Assembly (NCBI GenBank): GCA_004555865.1
Contig: SFJO01000007.1
Location: 1 to 64,000, forward strand
Source: Oscillospiraceae bacterium
Lineage (GTDB): Bacteria > Bacillota > Clostridia > Oscillospirales > Ruminococcaceae
Direction of reading: 5' to 3'
DNA length: 64,000 bases
This document shows, one piece after another, positions 55,736-62,977 of the stretch (position 1 is its first letter; each line of letters opens with the position of its first letter). Made by a program: the position numbers and the translations under genes. The notes below the pieces were generated by a model. The model searched no databases and was not told where the DNA came from. It worked only from the letters and a program-made list of their open reading frames with translations.

Positions 55736-56146
55736 TTATTGGTCCTCTTTCCTGGGTTGATAAAAACGGTTGAAGTTGGAAGGAACAGCAAACCTGCTTC
55801 GTTAGAAACCACACGTTTGAAGTAGCAATAGTAGGGGGTGGGGAATTTGTGGAAAAAACCGCAGAGCCTCATCAATGCTGGAAATTCGGGTGGTGGAAGG
55901 ATTTGCAAAACTTGTGGAGTGGTTGTTGGAGATGTTGAAAGCAGGGGTATTTCAACATCTCGTGTGAATTACGAAAGTTGAATGTTGAAAAGTCTGTTGA
56001 AAATGTGGATAACTTTTCGTGGGTGCTTTATGGAGAAATGACGCATGGCAAAACGCCGTTTTGAAGGGCTGGTTTCGCAAAAGAAACTAAGGGGCAGACC
56101 TGCCCCCCGCAGAGCCTGCAGCGTTTTGTTTTACAGAATGGAATGT
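55736..56146. other. Candidate replication origin (oriC) between dnaA and dnaN
   Basis: This 411-base AT-richer gap holds one perfect DnaA box (TGTGGATAA, 56004-56012, i.e. TTATCCACA reversed) and one near-match TGTGGAAAA (55848-55856). It also has four copies of TGTTGAAA, one inverted: 55933-55940, 55983-55990 and 55995-56002, with TTTCAACA at 55950-55957. The first and inverted copies form a 10-base-pair hairpin GATGTTGAAA/TTTCAACATC (55931-55959). No gene is seen. The start of replication here is inferred from gene context. Confidence 0.65.
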
Positions 56147-57460
56147 TCAGGTGCGCACGTTTTTGATGATGTCCTCCACGGTTTCCCGCAGGCGGGTGTC
56201 GGTCTGGATGCTCTTGCTCATGACCTTGAGGGAGTAGACGATGGTGGAATGGTCCCGGCCGCCCACCTCTTTGCCGATGTCCTCCATGCTCATGCCGGTG
56301 ATCTCCCGGATGACATAGATGGCGGTGCGGCGGGCCGCAGCCACGGCGGAGTTGCGCTTGGCGCTGCGGATGTCCGCCGCCGAGACGGAATAGGTGCGGG
56401 CCACCTCGCTGATGATCTTCTCCACGGTGATGGGCACGGGCTGGGTCTCGCTGAGAATGTCCCGGATGGCGTTCTGGGCCACCCCGATCACCGGGCTGAT
56501 GCCCTCCAGCATGTAGTAGGCGTTCAGCTTTTTGACCGCGCCCTCCAGCTGGCGGATGTTGTTTTTTAAGTTGTTGGCGATGTACTCCACCACCTCGTCG
56601 GGCAGTTCCAGGCCCAGCAGTTCGGCTTTGCGGCGGATGATGGCCACCCGGGTCTCGTAATCGGGGGGCTGAATGTCTGCGGTGAGGCCCCACTCAAAGC
56701 GGGTGCGCAGCCGGTCGTCCAGGGTTTTGATCTCCTTGGCGGGGCGGTCGCAGGCCAGCACGATCTGCTTGCCCGCGTTGTGCAGCGTATTAAAGGTATG
56801 GAAGAACTCCTCCTGGGTGGACTCCTTGCCGGCGATGAACTGAATGTCGTCCACCAGCAGCAGGTCGGCCTGGCGGTACTTCTGGCGGAATTCCTCCGTG
56901 CTGCCGGACCGGATGGCGGTGATGATCTCGTTGGTGAACTTCTCACAGTCCACATAGACGATATTGAAATCCGGATGGTTCTTGCGGATCTCGATCTGAA
57001 TGGCGTTCAGCAGGTGGGTTTTGCCCAGGCCCGAGTTGCCGTAGATGAACAGGGGGTTGTAGGCCCCCGAGGGGTTGGCCGCCACAGCCTGGGCTGCCGC
57101 ATAGGCGAACTGGTTGGAGGAGCCGCGGATAAAGTTCTCAAAGGTGAACTCATACCGGCCGCTGGGCAGGGTGGCCACCTTGTCCGGGTCGTTGGCGGGG
57201 GTGACGGGCAGGCTGGGCACCATCAGCTCCAGATTGACCTCAAACCCCAGCACGCTCTTGAAGGCGTCCTTCAGAAGCGGAATGTAACGGTCCCGCACGA
57301 TCTTGCAGATGAACTCGTTGCGCACGCTGAGCACCACATGGTTGGAGTTTTCAAAGCTCACCGGCTGCAAACCGTCAATGTACAAATTGTAGGTGGCGTC
57401 CACCAGATAGTCTTTGCAGTACAGCTTGACCGCGTCCAAAACGTCGTTGAATGAATCCAT
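56147..57460 (-). CDS. dnaA: Chromosomal replication initiator protein DnaA
   Basis: From the ATG at 57460 the protein has 437 residues. Domain I is MDSFNDVLDAVKLYCKDYL. After a short linker, domain III shows FENFIRGSSNQFAYAAAQAV, Walker A GNSGLGKTH, Walker B LLLVDDIQF, and the sensor motifs DRLRTRFEWG. Domain IV, VGGRDHSTIVYS, recognises DnaA boxes. It opens oriC. The ribosome site is weak (GGAG 14 bases upstream). Its promoter is at 57785-57813. Confidence 0.97.
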   Translation of the reverse strand: MDSFNDVLDAVKLYCKDYLVDATYNLYIDGLQPVSFENSNHVVLSVRNEFICKIVRDRYIPLLKDAFKSVLGFEVNLELMVPSLPVTPANDPDKVATLPSGRYEFTFENFIRGSSNQFAYAAAQAVAANPSGAYNPLFIYGNSGLGKTHLLNAIQIEIRKNHPDFNIVYVDCEKFTNEIITAIRSGSTEEFRQKYRQADLLLVDDIQFIAGKESTQEEFFHTFNTLHNAGKQIVLACDRPAKEIKTLDDRLRTRFEWGLTADIQPPDYETRVAIIRRKAELLGLELPDEVVEYIANNLKNNIRQLEGAVKKLNAYYMLEGISPVIGVAQNAIRDILSETQPVPITVEKIISEVARTYSVSAADIRSAKRNSAVAAARRTAIYVIREITGMSMEDIGKEVGGRDHSTIVYSLKVMSKSIQTDTRLRETVEDIIKNVRT

Positions 57461-57784
57461 GCTCTGTTTCCACACTCCAAAGAAAGTTTGGGCAGCGCGG
57501 CGGCCCAAAAGGCCCCATCATGGCCCCGGCCGCTGCTGCCGTTTCGTCATCGCGCCCGGTGGGGGCGCAGGCTGTATCCTGCCCGGCCGGCCTTTCCGGG
57601 CAGGCCGGTGCGCTGCTTTTCGGTACGGTGTGGGCTGGCCCAAAGGCTGCCCGCTGCGAAAAAAGAGCGCAAAAACCGCTGCCCCGGCCCTTCTTGAACG
57701 AAAGCGGGGCTGAGGAAAAGCGGGGTGCGCCGGGCCACGGCGGTTGAAAACTGCCGCTCCGACGGATTGATTCCAGATAAAGTG

Positions 57785-57813
57785 AGTATAGCACATTTTT
57801 GACCGCGTTACAA
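57785..57813 (-). promoter_or_regulatory. Promoter of dnaA
   Basis: On the minus strand TTGTAA (57808-57813), 17 bases, TATACT (57785-57790). The transcript has a leader of about 320 bases. Confidence 0.6.
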
Positions 57814-57822
57814 CAGCCTGTA

Positions 57823-57850
57823 CGCCTATATATTAGGTATTATATAGGCG
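57823..57850. promoter_or_regulatory. 28-base AT-centred palindrome upstream of the dnaA promoter
   Basis: CGCCTATATA (57823-57832) and TATATAGGCG (57841-57850) are perfect inverse copies around TTAGGTAT. It sits about 10 bases upstream of the dnaA -35. The rest of 57461-58214 holds TTTCCACAC sites near 57470 and 57929 and the rpmH promoter, and no gene. Confidence 0.5.
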
Positions 57851-58090
57851 CGGAGACATTTTTGACTTAAAAGGCCTCAAAAGTGCTTAAAAAGGGCCGT
57901 GCAGGCGGGGCGCAGTCCCGGTTAAAACTTTCCACACCAGGGCGGGGCCAAAACCCGTTTGCCGCCCTGCTGCCCGCCCGGGCGGCCGCCGCCCCGCCTG
58001 CCGGCCGAAGCCGGGGCAGGCCAAACGGGCCAAGCGCCCCGGAAACTGCCGCCCAGCGGACAAAAAATTCGCAAAATTTCGCCGCAGGTG

Positions 58091-58120
58091 TTGACATGGC
58101 GCCCTCCGGTGAGATATAAT
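58091..58120 (+). promoter_or_regulatory. Promoter of the rpmH operon
   Basis: TTGACA (58091-58096), 18 bases, TATAAT (58115-58120), both consensus. Confidence 0.75.
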
Positions 58121-58214
58121 TTTAATCTGCAAGGCTCTGTGTATCTGTTTACCTGTCGGCCTGCACGTTAAATTTGGCCCGCGTTCTGCGGGTAGTACAA
58201 TGGAGGATCGAGCG

Positions 58215-58349
58215 ATGAAGAGAACCTATCAGCCCAAGAAGCGTCAGCGTTCCGGCGTGCATGGCTTTTTGAAGCGCATGGCATCCAAGAATGGCCGCAA
58301 GGTCATCAACGCCCGCCGTGCCAAGGGCCGCGCTAAGCTGGCCGCCTGA
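58215..58349 (+). CDS. rpmH: Ribosomal protein bL34
   Basis: The 44-residue, highly basic protein reads MKRTYQPKKRQRSGVHGFL, and then RMASKNGRKVINARRAKGR, an almost exact bL34 sequence. It belongs to the large ribosomal subunit. GGAGG lies 7 bases before the ATG. It heads the conserved rpmH-rnpA-yidD-yidC run next to the origin. Confidence 0.97.
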   Translation: MKRTYQPKKRQRSGVHGFLKRMASKNGRKVINARRAKGRAKLAA

Positions 58350-58369
58350 GTCGGCAGTTCAATTCTTTG

Positions 58370-58411
58370 AAAAAAAGGCCACTGATCGCTGTATCTGTGG
58401 CCTTCTTTTTC
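58370..58411 (+). terminator. Partial terminator or attenuator between rpmH and rnpA
   Basis: AAAAAAGGCCAC (58371-58382) and GTGGCCTTCTTTTT (58397-58410) form a 6-pair GC stem extended by A-T pairs. It would reduce expression of rnpA relative to rpmH. Confidence 0.6.
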
Positions 58412-58450
58412 AATATGCGCACTTTTTCATGCCAAAGGAGGCCTTCATCC

Positions 58451-58801
58451 ATGCGCTATCGGCCCATCTGCCGCAACATTGAATACGCCCGGGTTTACCG
58501 CCGGGGCAAAAGCTATGTGGCGCCTCAGCTGGTGCTGTATGTGTGCAAAAACCGGCTGGGCCGCACCCGGGTGGGCTTTACGGCCACCAAAAAGGTGGGC
58601 CACGCGGTACAGCGCAACCGGGCGCGCCGGGTGATGCGGGCGGCCGCTGCGGCCCACCTGCCCTACGATGTGGGCGGGTACGACCTGATTTTTGTGGCCC
58701 GGGCCGCCACCGCCCGGGTGAAGAGCACCCGGCTGGAAAAAACCGTGGTGCGGCTGCTGGCCCAGGCCGGGCTGCCCGGTGGTGAGGCACCGAAGGCATG
58801 A
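58451..58801 (+). CDS. rnpA: Ribonuclease P protein component
   Basis: The ATG at 58451 follows AAAGGAGG and gives 116 residues. The RnpA signature VGHAVQRNRARRVMRAAA (variant of the RNR motif), with GFTATKKVGHAVQRN, is present. It assists the RNase P RNA in maturing tRNA 5' ends. The RNase P RNA itself is not in this window. yidD overlaps by four bases (ATGA). Confidence 0.93.
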   Translation: MRYRPICRNIEYARVYRRGKSYVAPQLVLYVCKNRLGRTRVGFTATKKVGHAVQRNRARRVMRAAAAAHLPYDVGGYDLIFVARAATARVKSTRLEKTVVRLLAQAGLPGGEAPKA

Positions 58802-59037
58802 AGTGGGTTCGCCGCCTGGTGTGCGCGCCCATCCGCCTGTATCAGAAGTTCATTTCGCCCTGTCTGGGGCACAACTGCCGCTTTCTGCCCACCTGCAGCC
58901 AGTATGCCATTGAGGCCATTATGATGCATGGGGTGCTGAAGGGCGGGCTGCTGGCCATGTGGCGCATTCTGCGCTGCAACCCCTGGGGCGGGCATGGGTT
59001 TGACCCGGTGCCCCCCAAGGGCCGGTGGCACAACTGA
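58798..59037 (+). CDS. yidD: Membrane protein insertion efficiency factor YidD
   Basis: The 79-residue protein matches YidD closely: IRLYQKFISPCLGHNCRFLPTCSQYAIEAI, then RILRCNPWGGHGFDPVP. It is an inner-leaflet membrane-associated protein that helps YidC insert proteins. It overlaps rnpA by four bases and leads to yidC 126 bases later. Confidence 0.95.
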   Translation: MKWVRRLVCAPIRLYQKFISPCLGHNCRFLPTCSQYAIEAIMMHGVLKGGLLAMWRILRCNPWGGHGFDPVPPKGRWHN

Positions 59038-59163
59038 GGCGGGCCGCGCTCCTCCTTATTTCTATTCTTTTGTCACCTTGTGACTTTTCCGCCTGCGCTG
59101 GAAGAGTCCTACGATTATAATACAAGCCCCAGGCGCAGGCGGGGCAGAATGGAAGGATTTGCA

Positions 59164-60186
59164 ATGGGAATTATCGGTTTTCTGGCGGTGCCGCTGGGAT
59201 ATGTAATGCGTGCCATTTACGGCGCGGTGCAGAACTACGGCATGGCCATCATCCTCTTTACGGCGCTGGTTAAGGTGTGCTTGCTGCCCCTGACCATCCA
59301 CCAGCAGAAGAGCACCGCGAAGATGAGCGTGTTCAGCCCCATGATCCAGGACATCCAGAAGAAGTACGCCAAGGATCAGGAACGCGCCCAGGAAGAAATG
59401 ATGAAGCTGCAGGAGGAGTACGGCTTCAGCCCCACGGCCGGCTGTGCCCCCACGGCCCTGAACCTGCTGATCATGTTCGGCGTGATCGAACTGGTGTACC
59501 GGCCGCTGCAGTACGTGCTGATGATCGGCAGTGACGCGCTGAGCGAGGCGGTTGCCCTGCTGGGCATGGCCGCCCGCGATTACCGCGGCCAGGTGCTGCT
59601 GATCCAGACCATCAAGGGCATGAGCGTGGATGCCGCCGCCGCCCAGTTCACCAGCCTGACCACCGACCAGATCACGGCCATTCAGGGCTTCCAGATGAAT
59701 TTTTTGGGCATTGACCTGTGCGCCACCCCTCAGATGGCCCTCAACGCGCTGCTGATCCTGCCCATTCTCAGCCTGCTGAGCATGCTGCTGATGAACTACG
59801 TCACCATGAAGATGAGCGGCCAGGAAATGACCGGCAGCATGAAGTATATGCCCTGGATGATGAGCCTGATGTTCGTGTGGATCAGCTTCACCCTGCCCGT
59901 TGGCTTCTCGCTGTACTACACCGTTTCCAACCTGCTGGGCGTGCTGAGCAGCATCATCGCCAAGAAGGTCTACGACCCCGCCAAGATGAAAGAACAGTAC
60001 AAGGCTGAGATGGAAGCCAAGCGCAAGGAAAAGAAGCGCAAGAAGCAGGTAACTGTGAAGGATAAGGATGGCAAGGCCACCACCAAAGAGGTGAGCGAGC
60101 AGGAGCTGGCCCGCCTGCGGCTGGAAGCCGCCCGTGCCCAGGATGCTGAAAAGTACAAGGACGAGCGCACTGAGCGGCTGTCCTGA
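59164..60186 (+). CDS. yidC: Membrane protein insertase YidC/OxaA
   Basis: The ATG at 59164 is best placed (GAAGGA 6-7 bases upstream; an ATG at 59149 has no site) and gives 340 residues. Helix 1 (FLAVPLGYVMRAIYGAVQNYGMAI), the conserved Arg-free KVCLLPLTIHQQKSTAKM segment, the coiled KYAKDQERAQEEMMKLQEEYG region, GCAPTALNLLIMFGVIELVYRPL and the last helices ending FSLYYTVSNLLGV are typical. A Lys/Arg-rich tail follows. It inserts proteins into the membrane, alone or with Sec. Confidence 0.94.
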   Translation: MGIIGFLAVPLGYVMRAIYGAVQNYGMAIILFTALVKVCLLPLTIHQQKSTAKMSVFSPMIQDIQKKYAKDQERAQEEMMKLQEEYGFSPTAGCAPTALNLLIMFGVIELVYRPLQYVLMIGSDALSEAVALLGMAARDYRGQVLLIQTIKGMSVDAAAAQFTSLTTDQITAIQGFQMNFLGIDLCATPQMALNALLILPILSLLSMLLMNYVTMKMSGQEMTGSMKYMPWMMSLMFVWISFTLPVGFSLYYTVSNLLGVLSSIIAKKVYDPAKMKEQYKAEMEAKRKEKKRKKQVTVKDKDGKATTKEVSEQELARLRLEAARAQDAEKYKDERTERLS

Positions 60187-60201
60187 GGGAGGTAAAACCT
60201 T

Positions 60202-61290
60202 ATGCGTCGTATCGTCATGACCGGAAAAACCGTGGATGAAGCGGTGGAAGCGGCCTGCACCCAGCTGGGCGTGAGCCGCGATGACCTGAATGTGACCTAT
60301 CAGGTGCTGGAAATGCCCGTGCGCAAGCTGTTTAAGTCGGTGCCCGCGCGGGTGGAGGTGACGGTGGAGGAGGAAGAGACCCCCGCCGCCCCCGAAACCG
60401 CCCCTGTGCAGGAGGTCGCCCCGGCTGTGGAAGAGGCAGCCCCGGCCCCTGCACCGGTGGAGGAGACCCCGGCCCCGCAGCCGGAACCGGCTGCCCCCGT
60501 GCAGGAGGAGGCCGCTGCCCCCGAACAGGCCCCGGCAGAGGAAGCCGCTGAGGCCGACGAAGAGACCGAAGTGCCGCTGGATATTGAGAACGACCCGCGC
60601 CTGTCCGCCGCGGTGGCTTACCTGACCGAGGTGTTCGCCGCCATGGGCGTGACCCAGGTTGCCTTTGCCGCCGTGCAGAAGGGCGAGGCCACCATCCTGA
60701 AGGTGGAAGGCGAGAACGTGGGCGCCCTCATCGGCCGCCGCGGTGAAACCATGGAGAGCCTGTCGTATCTGGCCAGCCTGGTGGCCAACCGGCAGAAGGG
60801 CGATTACCTGAAGCTGGGGCTGGATGTGGCCGGTTACCGCGGCAAGCGGGAGAGCGACCTGGAGGCCTTGGCCCGACGCATCGGTGCCAAGGTGGCCAAG
60901 ACCGGCCGCCCCTTCGCCATGGAGCCCATGAACCCCTACGAGCGCCGGCTGATCCACAGCGCCATTGGCAAAATGGAAGGCCTGCGCAGCGAGAGCCGCG
61001 GCGAGGGCAGTGACCGCCGCGTGGTGATTTACTCCACCGGCCCCAATGCCAAGCCGGAGCGCGCCCCCCACAAGGGTGGCCGGCCTGCCGGCAAGGGCGG
61101 CCGCCCGCCCCGCCGCGATGGCCGCCCCGGCCGTGATGGCAGCCGCCGCGGCCCCCGGCCCTCCGGCGTGCCCGCACGGGAATTCGCCGACCGGCCCCGC
61201 AACCCCGAGGCCGCGCCGCAGGCCCCGGTGCGCACCGAGCGCATCAACGACGCCGCCGATTTTGAGCTGTTCGGCAAGATCGAGCTGTAA
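60202..61290 (+). CDS. khpB: RNA-binding protein KhpB (Jag) with long linker and basic tail
   Basis: The 362-residue protein has the Jag-N domain (1-50: GKTVDEAVEAACTQLGV), an Ala/Pro/Glu linker of about 80 residues, a KH domain (GENVGALIGRRGETMESLSYL, about 170-195), an R3H domain (about 216-255, with NPYERRLIH) and a Gly/Arg/Pro tail to residue 345. The end is a short conserved-looking FELFGKIEL. KhpB binds small and messenger RNAs and affects cell elongation and division. Length is well above the usual 200-270 because of the linker and tail. GGGAGGT precedes the ATG. Confidence 0.92.
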   Translation: MRRIVMTGKTVDEAVEAACTQLGVSRDDLNVTYQVLEMPVRKLFKSVPARVEVTVEEEETPAAPETAPVQEVAPAVEEAAPAPAPVEETPAPQPEPAAPVQEEAAAPEQAPAEEAAEADEETEVPLDIENDPRLSAAVAYLTEVFAAMGVTQVAFAAVQKGEATILKVEGENVGALIGRRGETMESLSYLASLVANRQKGDYLKLGLDVAGYRGKRESDLEALARRIGAKVAKTGRPFAMEPMNPYERRLIHSAIGKMEGLRSESRGEGSDRRVVIYSTGPNAKPERAPHKGGRPAGKGGRPPRRDGRPGRDGSRRGPRPSGVPAREFADRPRNPEAAPQAPVRTERINDAADFELFGKIEL

Positions 61291-61335
61291 GAAGCTTTCC
61301 GAAAGCGTTCGGAACGGTCGAATGTCTGCATTATG

Positions 61336-61383
61336 AAAAAAGCCGCCGCCCCTTTGGTGCAAACCAGGGGCGGCGGCTTTTTG
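61336..61383 (+). terminator. Terminator after khpB
   Basis: AGCCGCCGCCCCT (61341-61353) and AGGGGCGGCGGCT (61366-61378) pair perfectly, with A-tract before and TTTTT after. Confidence 0.85.
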
Positions 61384-61508
61384 CGTGCGCAGCCCTGCGG
61401 TGCCTGCTTTTCTTTTGGGCGGCCCTGTGTTACAATGTATCTGATTTTGGATTTTGCGATTTTTTGCGCCGTGCGCCGGTGGGCGGCGGCAGAATGGGGG
61501 AAGCTGCT

Positions 61509-62894
61509 ATGCTGGATTTGAACCGAACCATCTGTGCGCTGGCCACCCCGCCCGGTGAGGGCGGCATTGCGGTGGTGCGCCTGTCCGGCCCGGCGGCGTA
61601 CCCGGTGGCCGAGCGGGTGTTCCGGCCCGCAAACCCCGCCAAAAAGGTGGCCGAGGCCAAGGGCTACACGGCCCTGTTCGGCCATTATCTGCTGGACGGC
61701 CAGCGCATGGACGAGGTGGTCGCCCTGTTTTACCGCGCCCCCCACAGCTACACCGGCGAGGACGTGGTGGAGCTTTCCTGCCACGGCGGGCGGGCCATGG
61801 CGGACGGGCTGGTGCAGGCCTGCCTGAAGGCCGGGGCCGCCCCCGCCGGGCCGGGCGAGTTTACCCGCCGCGCGCTGGAAAACGGCCGCATGAGCCTGAC
61901 CCAGGCCGAGGCCGTGATGGAGATCATCGGGGCGGCCGGGCGGCAGGGGGCGGCCCTGGCGGCGGCCCAGCTGGGCGGCGCACTGGCCGGGCGCATCGGG
62001 GCCATTCAGGCCGATTTGACCGAGCTGGCCAGCCATCTGGCCGCCTGGGTGGACTTTCCCGAAGAGGACGTGCCGGAGCTGGAACCTGCCCGGCTGGACG
62101 CTGCCCTGGCCGGGGCTGAAGCCCGGTTACAGCAGCTGATCGACGGCTACGGGGCCGGGGCGGTTCTGCGCCATGGGGTGGACACCGCCATCATCGGCCG
62201 GCCCAACGTGGGCAAAAGCACGCTGCTGAACCTGCTGGCGGGCTTTGAGCGGGCCATTGTGACCCCCGTGGCGGGTACCACGCGGGATTTGGTGGAGCAG
62301 GCCGTGATGTTGGGTCAGACCCCCCTGAACCTGTGGGACACTGCGGGCCTGCGGGAAACCGACGATGTGGTGGAGGCCGAGGGCATCCGGCGCAGCAACC
62401 AGAAATTTGAGGAGGCCGGGTTGATTCTGGCGGTGTTCGACGGTTCGGCCCCCGCCACGGAGGAGGACAGGGCGCTGGCCGCCCGCTGCAAGGGCCGCCG
62501 GGCCATTGCGGTGCTGAACAAGGAGGACCTGACCGCCGCCCCCGGCGTGTTTGACCAGACCCTGCTGGAGGGCTGCTTTGACCGGGTGGTGACGCTTTCG
62601 GCCACCGAGCCGGCCGCCCGGGACACGCTGGCCCAGGCGGTGGATTCCCTCATGGGCACCGCCGGGCTGGACCCGAATGCCGGGGCTTTGTGCAGCCAGC
62701 GCCAGCTGGCCGCCGCCGTGGCCGCGCGGGACGCCCTGGCCGGGGCGAGGCAGGCCCGGGCCGACGGTTTTGACCTGGACGCGGTGGGCGTCTGCCTGGA
62801 CGATGCGCTGGAAGCGCTGTGCCGCCTGACCGGCGAGGACGCCGGCGAAGCGGTGATCGACCAGGTGTTCAGCCGCTTCTGCGTGGGCAAGTAA
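61509..62894 (+). CDS. mnmE: tRNA modification GTPase MnmE
   Basis: The 461-residue protein begins LNRTICALATPPGEGGIAVVR, then the formyl-THF-binding domain (SYTGEDVVELSCHGG, AGPGEFTRRALENGRM), a helical domain, the inserted Ras-like G domain (GRPNVGKSTLLN, DTAGLRETDD, NKED) and the terminal FCVGK with the conserved Cys. With MnmG it makes cmnm5/nm5 at U34 of tRNA. GGGGGAAG lies 6 bases before the ATG. mnmG follows after 83 bases. Confidence 0.96.
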   Translation: MLDLNRTICALATPPGEGGIAVVRLSGPAAYPVAERVFRPANPAKKVAEAKGYTALFGHYLLDGQRMDEVVALFYRAPHSYTGEDVVELSCHGGRAMADGLVQACLKAGAAPAGPGEFTRRALENGRMSLTQAEAVMEIIGAAGRQGAALAAAQLGGALAGRIGAIQADLTELASHLAAWVDFPEEDVPELEPARLDAALAGAEARLQQLIDGYGAGAVLRHGVDTAIIGRPNVGKSTLLNLLAGFERAIVTPVAGTTRDLVEQAVMLGQTPLNLWDTAGLRETDDVVEAEGIRRSNQKFEEAGLILAVFDGSAPATEEDRALAARCKGRRAIAVLNKEDLTAAPGVFDQTLLEGCFDRVVTLSATEPAARDTLAQAVDSLMGTAGLDPNAGALCSQRQLAAAVAARDALAGARQARADGFDLDAVGVCLDDALEALCRLTGEDAGEAVIDQVFSRFCVGK

Positions 62895-62977
62895 CCCCGC
62901 GGGCACGGCATAAAACGGGCATAAAACAGCTTGAAAAGAACACGGGGCACAGGGCCCCGAAGTGATAGGACGGGAAC

